DNA from: Salinigranum rubrum
Lineage (GTDB): Archaea > Halobacteriota > Halobacteria > Halobacteriales > Haloferacaceae
Reading direction: 5' to 3'
Length of the DNA stretch: 64,000 bases
NCBI RefSeq assembly: GCF_002906575.1
Contig: NZ_CP026309.1
Location: 310,001 to 374,000 of the forward strand
The notes beneath the pieces were generated by a model. It did not search any database. It saw only the letters and a program-made list of their open reading frames with translations, and had not been told where the DNA came from. The position numbers were made by a program, and so were the translations under genes. Within the stretch, counting starts at the first letter, position 1. The number at the start of each line of letters is the position of its first letter. Below are positions 57,743 through 64,000 of the stretch, in pieces.

Positions 57743-60253
57743 ATGAGGCGACTCATCACCCTCTTACTGACGCTCAGTCTCGTCACGGCCGGCGTGGTCC
57801 CGGTCGTGGGGACTGTCGGCGCAACGACCCCACAGACGGCATCCGACCCCGCGTCGCCGGACGTCTCGGCGATGGCGGGGGCAGACGCCCCGACACGACC
57901 ACAGACCGACGGGGCGACGGGAGACAACACGACCACGGTGACGGTGCTGTCGTACAACGACATCCAGACGGCGGCCGCCGAGGACGGGAACCTCCCGCGG
58001 TTGGTGACGCTCATCGAGCGGCGGCGGGCGGCACACGACAACCCGACCGTCGTCGTCGGTGCCGGCGATCAGATCGGCCCGCACGCGCTGTCGCCGGTGA
58101 GCCAGTGGCGCGCGCCGGTGGACGTGCTGACCCTCGTCGACCCCGACGCGGACGTCGTCGGCAATCACGAGTTCGACTACGGTCTCGACGGCGTCTCGGG
58201 CACGACGGCCGACTCGCGCTTCCCGTGGCTGGCGACGAACCTCGTCAACTCCTCGACGGGTGAGCCGTTCGACGGCACCGAGGAGTACGAAATCGTCGAG
58301 CGCGACGGTGTCCGCGTGGGCATCATCGGCCTCGTCGACTACGGCGCGACGTACGGCAAGACGAACATCGACTTCGCGGCCGAGGGCATCACGCTCGAAG
58401 CGTACACCGAGGACGGCCCCGCGACGGCCGAGTACCTCAAAGAGGAGGAGAACGTCGACGTGGTCGTCGCACTGGCGCACACGGGCGTCCCCGACGCGAA
58501 AGCGCTCGCCGAGAACGACACGGCGGACGCCATCGACGTCATCGCGGTCGGCGACGACGAGATACGGTATCCGCCGGCTGAGACTTCGGGTTCGATCATC
58601 ACAGAGAGCGTCGCCCGCGCGGAGTACCTCGGCGAACTCAACCTCACGGTCGACACGGAGACGAACGACGTCACCGCCTGGAACGGTCGGCTGGTGAACG
58701 TCGCCGAGGAGGTGCCGAAGAACGAGACGGCCTCGCGGCTCATCAACGAGTACCGCGCGGAGGTGAGTCTCGACGAGAACGTCACCTACTCCGAGACGGC
58801 GCTGGACGCGCGCTTCTCGACGAACTACCACCGCGAGAGCAACTACGGGAACCTCGTCACGGACTCGTTCCGCGCGAAGACGGGTGCCGACGTCGCCATC
58901 ACCAACGCCGGCGGCATCCGCTCGAACCGGATGTACGGCCCCGGCAACATCACGGGCGGTGACGTGTTCAACACGCTCCCCTTCCCGAACACGCTGGTGA
59001 CGGTCGAACTCACCGGGAGCGAGCTACGGGAGACGCTCGCGAGCCAGGTCGTCACGCTCGAAAGCGACACCGGGCAGGAGTTCGGCGCCGAGATCAGCCA
59101 GCAGGTCAGCGGCGTCCGCTTCGAGTGGGTCGCCCACGACGACGCGGACCCGAAGATTCGAGACGTCTGGGTCAACCGTGCCGGCCCCGACGAGCCGCCG
59201 CGGTGGGAGCCCCTCCAGGAGAACGAGACGTACGAGGTGACGGTCAACAGCTTCATGGCTGGCGGCGGCAGCGGCTACGGACTGGAGGACGAGCCGGTGG
59301 TCGAGGAGACGGACGTGCTCTACGCCGAGGCGCTCGTCGACTACCTCGAATCCAAAGAGCGCATCGCGCCGACGGTCGAAGGGCGGATGCGCCGCGTCGA
59401 CAGCGTCGTCGGGGCAGAAGCCGTCGAACTGAACGGCGGTCTGGTGACGGTTTCCTTCGATGCGCCGGAGAACGCCACCGCGATAAACGCCTCCAGCTTC
59501 TACGTTCAGAACGCGACGGGCGCGACCGCACCGGCCGTCGACGCGACGTTCGACGAGGCGGACGGCACGGTCGACGTGACGTTCGACATCGTCGGTGTTC
59601 GGCCGCTGGTGCGCCCCGGCGGTGACCTCGACGTGTACGGCTCGTACACCGACTCGCAGTACGAGGGCGAGTGGGTCTACTGGTCGTCGGCGGTGATGAA
59701 CGGCGACATCGACGCTACGGACCTCTCCGACCTCCGGGGCGTCGGCTCTGCGAGCGTCCTCTCTGCGAGTTCGACGACCGTCGCCAGCGGCGAGACCGGG
59801 GACGTGAGACTGACGCTCTCGACGACGGAGGGCTTCTCGGGCGGTGACGTCACCGTCTCGGTCGACAACGGCTCCGTCGCCGAAATAACGAGCGCGAACT
59901 ACAGCGACGACCTCGGGCTGACGGAGCCCCCGCGGGTGAGCGAGAACGGTACCGCAGTCGAACTGACTGCGGCCGACGTCGAGCGTGCGATCGAACCGGG
60001 CGCGGCCGAGGCGCACCTCGCGACCGTCTCGGTTCGCGGTGTCGACACCGGGACGACGGACGTGACGGTCACCGTCGGTCGGTTCGACAACGAGGCCGGC
60101 AACTCGTCGACGCTCTTCGTCCGCGACGGTCGGGTCGTCGTCGGCTCCGCTTCTTCGTCTTCGTCGAGCAATACCACACGGGGCGTCAACGGGAGCGAGC
60201 GGGTCGCCAGCGACGCTGTGGGCCTCCACCAGTCGGTGCAGTCCGCGGCCTGA
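57743..60253 (+). CDS. Exported 5'-nucleotidase-like protein with altered metal sites
   Basis: An 836-residue protein with a Sec signal (RRLITLLLTLSLVTAGVVPVVG). The metallophosphatase domain has GDQ (D109) and GNHEFD (N141, H142), but motif I is D73-I-Q75 instead of DxH, and GHxH is replaced by GDDE (270-273). The second domain (SNYGNLVTDSFRAKTGADVAITNAGGIRS) is the normal nucleotide-binding one. A cohesin-like beta domain (SVLSASSTTVASGETG onwards) ends the protein; no sorting signal. Activity may be altered or lost, though this form seems characteristic of a haloarchaeal branch. The ATG at 57743 gives the signal peptide. Confidence 0.85.
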   Translation: MRRLITLLLTLSLVTAGVVPVVGTVGATTPQTASDPASPDVSAMAGADAPTRPQTDGATGDNTTTVTVLSYNDIQTAAAEDGNLPRLVTLIERRRAAHDNPTVVVGAGDQIGPHALSPVSQWRAPVDVLTLVDPDADVVGNHEFDYGLDGVSGTTADSRFPWLATNLVNSSTGEPFDGTEEYEIVERDGVRVGIIGLVDYGATYGKTNIDFAAEGITLEAYTEDGPATAEYLKEEENVDVVVALAHTGVPDAKALAENDTADAIDVIAVGDDEIRYPPAETSGSIITESVARAEYLGELNLTVDTETNDVTAWNGRLVNVAEEVPKNETASRLINEYRAEVSLDENVTYSETALDARFSTNYHRESNYGNLVTDSFRAKTGADVAITNAGGIRSNRMYGPGNITGGDVFNTLPFPNTLVTVELTGSELRETLASQVVTLESDTGQEFGAEISQQVSGVRFEWVAHDDADPKIRDVWVNRAGPDEPPRWEPLQENETYEVTVNSFMAGGGSGYGLEDEPVVEETDVLYAEALVDYLESKERIAPTVEGRMRRVDSVVGAEAVELNGGLVTVSFDAPENATAINASSFYVQNATGATAPAVDATFDEADGTVDVTFDIVGVRPLVRPGGDLDVYGSYTDSQYEGEWVYWSSAVMNGDIDATDLSDLRGVGSASVLSASSTTVASGETGDVRLTLSTTEGFSGGDVTVSVDNGSVAEITSANYSDDLGLTEPPRVSENGTAVELTAADVERAIEPGAAEAHLATVSVRGVDTGTTDVTVTVGRFDNEAGNSSTLFVRDGRVVVGSASSSSSSNTTRGVNGSERVASDAVGLHQSVQSAA

Positions 60254-60367
60254 GGCCCTGAGGCTCGCGTCGAGGACTTTCCTCTGCTCTCGCGGTCGTT
60301 CACGATTCGTTCACGATTTATTCGTGAAACCGTAACCTACCCATAGCTGGGCCCACAAGTGAGAGCA

Positions 60368-60694
60368 ATGAGCGACGAACCGCTGAAAGAGCGCATCGAG
60401 ACGTGGATGGTCGGCCAGATGCCGATCATCCAGATGCACGGGGGAGAGAGCGTCGTTCGCGAGGCGAATCCCGAGACGGGCGAGGTGGTCGTCGAACTCG
60501 GCGGGACGTGTTCGCACTGCGGAATCAGCAACATCACCGCACAGAACATCAAGGCCGACCTCATCCGCGACTTCGAGGAGGTCCGAGACGTCGTCGTCCG
60601 CGTCCCCGACACGGGCGAGATGACCTCCGACACGGTCGAGGGCGGCCGCGGCGGCGAACTGCAGTTCTCGACCGAAGGCTCGGATCACTTCTGA
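60368..60694 (+). CDS. NifU C-terminal-domain protein
   Basis: A 108-residue iron-sulfur scaffold-type protein. The conserved CxxC is in [14 protein letters not shown], preceded by [13 protein letters not shown], as in NFU-type proteins that carry Fe-S clusters. An acidic tail follows. The ATG at 60368 skips a three-residue upstream start. Whether it assembles or transfers clusters is unknown. Confidence 0.9.
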   Translation: MSDEPLKERIETWMVGQMPIIQMHGGESVVREANPETGEVVVELGGTCSHCGISNITAQNIKADLIRDFEEVRDVVVRVPDTGEMTSDTVEGGRGGELQFSTEGSDHF

Positions 60695-60777
60695 GCTGAG
60701 CTATCAGACGCCCGTTCTCGTGGACACCGATAGCGGTGCGGTGGCACGTGCTGGCTGTCGCGCCGGCATCGCGCGAG

Positions 60778-60870
60778 GTCTTCACGAGCGAGACGAGTGA
60801 CGGCTTGAAGCGACGCAGTCGATTCTGTTGATGACTGAGTGGCCGAGCGAAGCGAGGTCCTGTTCAGGAT
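60778..60870 (+). repeat. Intergenic REP-like element, copy B
   Basis: GTCTTCACGAGCGAGACGAGTGA followed by GGCTTGAAGCGACGCAGTCG matches copy A at 22421 with a decayed hairpin. The 398-base gap between the NifU gene and the FAU-1 stop also has a weak dispersed element (GCGGCCAACGCGCCCGTG, 60975-60994) 99 bases from that stop. No gene is seen. Confidence 0.45.
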
Positions 60871-61092
60871 CGGTCAGCCACAGTTACTGAATCCCTCCTC
60901 CCCACCGACGACTGTTGCACTGTGCACAGCCCGCGACGAGACGCTTGCTCCGTCCGAGCGTTCAAATACGAAACCGCGGCCAACGCGCCCGTGACCTGAC
61001 GCCCACCACGGGACGCCCTGCGGTCGTGCGGCACGCCGTCCCGTGCTCTCCGAGTCGGTGCCGCCTGTTCGTTCCAGACGCCAACGTCGACG

Positions 61093-62490
61093 TCAAAGCG
61101 CGTTCTCCAGACTCGACGCGACGCTCCGCGCCTTCGCCGCCAGTTCCTCGCTCATCTCTCCGGCCTCCACGGCGGCGTCGAGTTCGTCGTCGTCGACGCG
61201 TTCGACGCTCCCGTCGGCGTGTTTGACGACGTCGACGTGGAGGTCGACGTAGCGCACGACGTCGGGGAAACACTCGACCGGCGTGCAGACGTTCACGTAC
61301 GTCCCCTTCAGGTCGCCCTCGGCGCTCCGGTAGACCGTCGGGTACCACCACCGCCCCTCGCGGAACTTCGTGAGCGCGACGTCTCCTCGCTCCTGTTCGA
61401 CGCCGAGCGCGTCGTAGGTGCCGCTACCTCCCATCTCACGGCGGACGGCCAGCGTTCCGTCCGGCCCGTGTTCGACCACTTCGCCGCGGCCGAGCGTGAT
61501 GAGCCGTCCGTCCGGCTTGCCGTGGCCGATGCTGACGGTGTCGCCCTCGACGGGGCCGAACTGTCGAGTGACGACACCGAACGGGAACTCTCCCTCGGGG
61601 ACACAGAGCGCCTCCGCGAAGTCGACGCCGGCGCTCGCTGCCTCCGAAGCCGCCTTCGTCCGGTGGTGGCCCGGCATCGTCGTCGTCACCTCGCGCCGGT
61701 GGTCGTCGAGCGCGAACCGCGACTCCCGCCCGAACCACACCCACGACGTCGCCGCCGGTTCGGCGCGACTGCCCGGCTCCCCGACCGGCTCGTTCCTGAC
61801 TGACTCCAGCGCCGCGGCCCGGTCGACGGCGGCTTCGAGCGACGCTCGGAGCGTCTCCATGTCCGCGTCCGTGGCGGCGTGTCGCCACCGGATCCCCCAG
61901 CCGTCGGGTACGTCGACGCCGAGGAGGTCCGTCATCCCGGCGAGTTCGCGCCCCGCGGCGTCGTCACGCGTGTCGACAGTCACGCCGTTCCTCCCCGCGA
62001 CGAGCGTCGCGAGTCCGGCTTCGGCCTCCAGCGTCGTCCCGAGTTCGGCTCGGTTCCGTCCCCAGGGCGGCTGGTCCGCGCGGACCTGCACCCGGAGGTC
62101 GTCCCCCTCCTCGACGTGCTGGTCGGTGGCACCGTAGGGCAGGTAACCCTCGCCCGCGCCGAGGGCACAGACTGCGCCGCCGCCGAGCGTCTCGACGACG
62201 CGAGCGTCGAAGACGGCACCCGTCGGAGTGGGTGAGAGCCACGCCAGCGTGTCGGTCGCGACCCGCAGTTCCCCGGTGACGCGCTCCAGTTCGTCCGGAG
62301 CACCTACGACGCCCACCCCCTGCCGGTCGTCGGTCGTCTCGACCGTGACGTCGTGGTCGGTGTCGTCGAACTTCGCGTCGAACCGGCGACGGATGGGTGG
62401 CGACGCCTGAACGACCTCGTGCCCTCCCGCGAGGAGGACGTGCGTGAGCGCAGTCGCGTAGATTCCCCTCACTCGAACGCGGGTCGTCAT
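61093..62490 (-). CDS. FAU-1/RNase E-G-type RNA-binding protein (DUF402)
   Basis: A 465-residue archaeal ribonuclease-like protein. The N-terminal half has an S1-like region, VRGIYATALTHVLLAGGHEVVQAS and GAVFDARVVETLGGGAVC, followed by an RNase E/G-like core; the C-terminal half is a DUF402 domain (MGGSGTYDALGVEQERGDV, WWYPTVYRS, GTYVNVCTPVE, YVDLHVDVV). FAU-1 proteins bind or cleave AU-rich or rRNA precursors. The ATG overlaps the intended stop of the upstream gene (ATGA), indicating coupling. Confidence 0.9.
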   Translation of the reverse strand: MTTRVRVRGIYATALTHVLLAGGHEVVQASPPIRRRFDAKFDDTDHDVTVETTDDRQGVGVVGAPDELERVTGELRVATDTLAWLSPTPTGAVFDARVVETLGGGAVCALGAGEGYLPYGATDQHVEEGDDLRVQVRADQPPWGRNRAELGTTLEAEAGLATLVAGRNGVTVDTRDDAAGRELAGMTDLLGVDVPDGWGIRWRHAATDADMETLRASLEAAVDRAAALESVRNEPVGEPGSRAEPAATSWVWFGRESRFALDDHRREVTTTMPGHHRTKAASEAASAGVDFAEALCVPEGEFPFGVVTRQFGPVEGDTVSIGHGKPDGRLITLGRGEVVEHGPDGTLAVRREMGGSGTYDALGVEQERGDVALTKFREGRWWYPTVYRSAEGDLKGTYVNVCTPVECFPDVVRYVDLHVDVVKHADGSVERVDDDELDAAVEAGEMSEELAAKARSVASSLENAL

Positions 62491-62860
62491 AACCGCCCGC
62501 GGTCCCTGGTGAACCGGACGCGGTCGTTGACGGTCCCCCGAGCGAGAGTTCGACTTTCTCGTCGGTGAGCGGCCGTCCCCCCTCGACGGGGACGCCCCAC
62601 GAGTCGAATCGGAGGTAGCCACGGATGTCCCCGCCGTGGGTGTGGAGGTCGATGTACTCCAGGGCGTGTTCTTGGATCTCGTCGGCGCTGTGTGCCATGT
62701 CCATGTCGGAGTAGACGGTGTCGGCGCCCTCGAAGAACGCTTCGAGCGTCTCCGCGTCGCGTTCGACGGCCTCCGTGACGGCCTTCGAGACGGCGCGGAT
62801 GTCCGAACGCGAGAGCCCGGCGTCGCGGAGCGCTCTCTGTGTCCGCTGGTCGAAGTGCAT
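62487..62860 (-). pseudogene. Small protein upstream of FAU-1, frameshifted (DUF7532-like)
   Basis: A ~124-residue helical protein: FDQRTQRALRDAGLSRSD, VTEAVERDAETLEAFFEG and YIDLHTHGGDIRGYLRF. The last ~16 codons are off frame after a run of five C at 62535-62539; one more base yields LGGTVNDRVRF and a TGA that overlaps the FAU-1 ATG exactly, a strong sign that the full-length frame is the natural one. Function unknown. Confidence 0.75.
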
Positions 62861-62983
62861 ACCGGAACGTGTGTCCCAGGGGTCTTCAACGCTTCAGCCT
62901 TCGTCCGTTTCGTCGCCCTGGAACGGGACCTGCTTGCAAGCAGCGGTGGTAAGACATTAAGCCACACGGTGACAGGTACGACC

Positions 62984-63994
62984 ATGACTGACAGCGTTGA
63001 CCCCGTCGAGTCCGCGTCGGACGACGGTGTCGACCTCTACGACGTATCGACGTGGGAGGAACGGACGTCCCTCGACGGACTCGCGGTCGCCATCTACCGC
63101 CTCATCGTCGGGACCGCACGGGTCGCCGTCATCCTCCTCGCCTTTCTCATCCTGCTCGCCATCGGTGGGTTGGCCGCGCTCACGGACCTTCAGGTCGGCG
63201 TCCTCACCCTCCTCTCGGCGATTCCCGCCCTGGGGCTCGCGGCGTACGTCTACTACAGCGACGTCACGACGAACGAACCGCTCTCGTTACTGGTCGCCAC
63301 GTTCCTCCTCGGCGTGCTCACGGCCAACTTCGCGGCCGTCCTCAACTCGCTGGCCCGGCCGGCGTTCCAGACGCTCGGCTTCATCGGGTCGGTCGCGTTC
63401 TTCTTCGTCGTCGTCGGGCCGGTCGAGGAGACGGTCAAACTGCTGGCGGTTCGTCTCCACGCCTACCGTCGAAGCGAGTTCGACGCCGTCGTCGACGGTG
63501 CCGTCTACGGCGCGATGGCCGGCCTCGGCTTCGCCACCATCGAGAACTCGCTGTACATCACCCAGAACCTCGGCACGGGGACCGAGATGGACCTCGGCCT
63601 CGGCCTCATCGGCATGGGCGGCGGCATCACGGCGGTTCGGGCGCTCGCCGGTCCGGGCCACGTCATCTACTCGGCCATCGCGGGCTACTACCTCGGCCTG
63701 GCGAAGTTCAACCGCGAGAACGCCGGCCCCATCGTCATCAAGGGGCTCATCATCGCGGCGCTCATCCACGCAACCTACAACTCCACGGTCGGCATCGGCT
63801 CCGGTATCATCTCGACGCTGACCGGTCTCCCGCCGCTCGCGGCGTTCTTCGCCTACGTCATCCTCTTCGACGGGGTGTTCGGCCTCTACCTCATCAGGAA
63901 GATCAAGCGGTACCGCGACGCCTACCGTCACGCCCACGCCGAGGACACGGCCCACGAGAGCGCGTTCCGCTCGGAGCCGACCGAGTTCGAGTAG
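62984..63994 (+). CDS. PrsW-family membrane protease
   Basis: A 336-residue protein with an acidic N-terminus and eight or nine hydrophobic helices (first at about residue 45). PrsW motifs are present: GPVEETVKLLAVR (EExxK), GAMAGLGFATIENSLYI and GPGHVIYSAIAGYYLG, then ALIHATYNST, the expected catalytic-site glutamates and histidines. PrsW proteins cleave membrane proteins; the target is unknown. Stops six bases before the end of the window. Confidence 0.9.
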   Translation: MTDSVDPVESASDDGVDLYDVSTWEERTSLDGLAVAIYRLIVGTARVAVILLAFLILLAIGGLAALTDLQVGVLTLLSAIPALGLAAYVYYSDVTTNEPLSLLVATFLLGVLTANFAAVLNSLARPAFQTLGFIGSVAFFFVVVGPVEETVKLLAVRLHAYRRSEFDAVVDGAVYGAMAGLGFATIENSLYITQNLGTGTEMDLGLGLIGMGGGITAVRALAGPGHVIYSAIAGYYLGLAKFNRENAGPIVIKGLIIAALIHATYNSTVGIGSGIISTLTGLPPLAAFFAYVILFDGVFGLYLIRKIKRYRDAYRHAHAEDTAHESAFRSEPTEFE

Positions 63995-64000
63995 CGTCGC

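Overview
The window is chromosomal DNA of a haloarchaeon (class Halobacteria). The evidence is high G+C throughout, strongly acidic proteins, twin-arginine signal peptides on several exported proteins, archaeal genes (EF-1alpha, thermosome, L40e, Sec61beta, SepF, F420 reductase, FAU-1-type RNase, digeranylgeranyl reductase) and many small families that I know only from haloarchaea. I cannot name the genus. I see no provirus, transposase, integrase or CRISPR array. This is mostly a core region of about 78 protein genes and one tRNA.

Layout. 1-4.1 kb: GGCT-like protein, ilvA, an SDR, RidA, a small membrane protein and tRNA-Ser(GGA) followed by two extra copies of its 3' end. 4-10.6 kb: acetyltransferase, a stand-alone EF-1alpha, a frameshifted glucose/sorbosone dehydrogenase, small proteins and a thermosome subunit with a duplicated hairpin module behind it. 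10.7-20.2 kb: degenerate RecA-like protein, ornithine cyclodeaminase-like gene (frameshifted), an exported HExxH protein, leuS, two Hsp20 genes and pheA (frameshifted). 20.4-31 kb: exported protein, NUDIX-eIF2B fusion (frameshifted), hisH, uracil-DNA glycosylase, L40e, thioredoxin, Sec61beta, pdxT, hisE, npdG and a HAD phosphatase. 31-44 kb: lipoprotein, an eroded thioredoxin, an RNase II/R enzyme, cyclase-family protein, PUA protein, PhzF, RidA, UspA, sepF and uvrA. 44-64 kb: membrane proteins, hydrolases, geranylgeranyl reductase, YgfZ, ROK glucokinase, two exported proteins (an LVIVD-repeat and a 5'-nucleotidase-like one), a NifU-domain protein, a FAU-1-type RNase and a PrsW-family protease.

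The genes are mostly single transcription units. Few are physically coupled: RidA with a small membrane protein, the DUF7532-like gene with FAU-1, and pdxT next to hisE. Translation and protein quality control (EF-1alpha, LeuRS, L40e, thermosome, Hsp20s, Sec61beta) and amino acid synthesis (ilvA, pheA, hisH, hisE) dominate the recognised functions.

The most unusual signals lie outside the genes. (1) Behind the ROK glucokinase is a 58-bp tandem array in which the last codons of the gene (ending GGTGDRARL-stop) recur with only synonymous changes. In each of the first three units the codons around the stop pair with the bases just after it, so the stop codon lies in a hairpin loop. (2) The tRNA-Ser 3' end is present three times, twice facing an inverted partner. 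(3) A short dispersed element sits about 90-135 bp behind the stops of several minus-strand genes. (4) Seven genes are each broken by what looks like the same lesion, one base missing from a G/C run. That suggests a systematic sequence artefact more than real gene decay.
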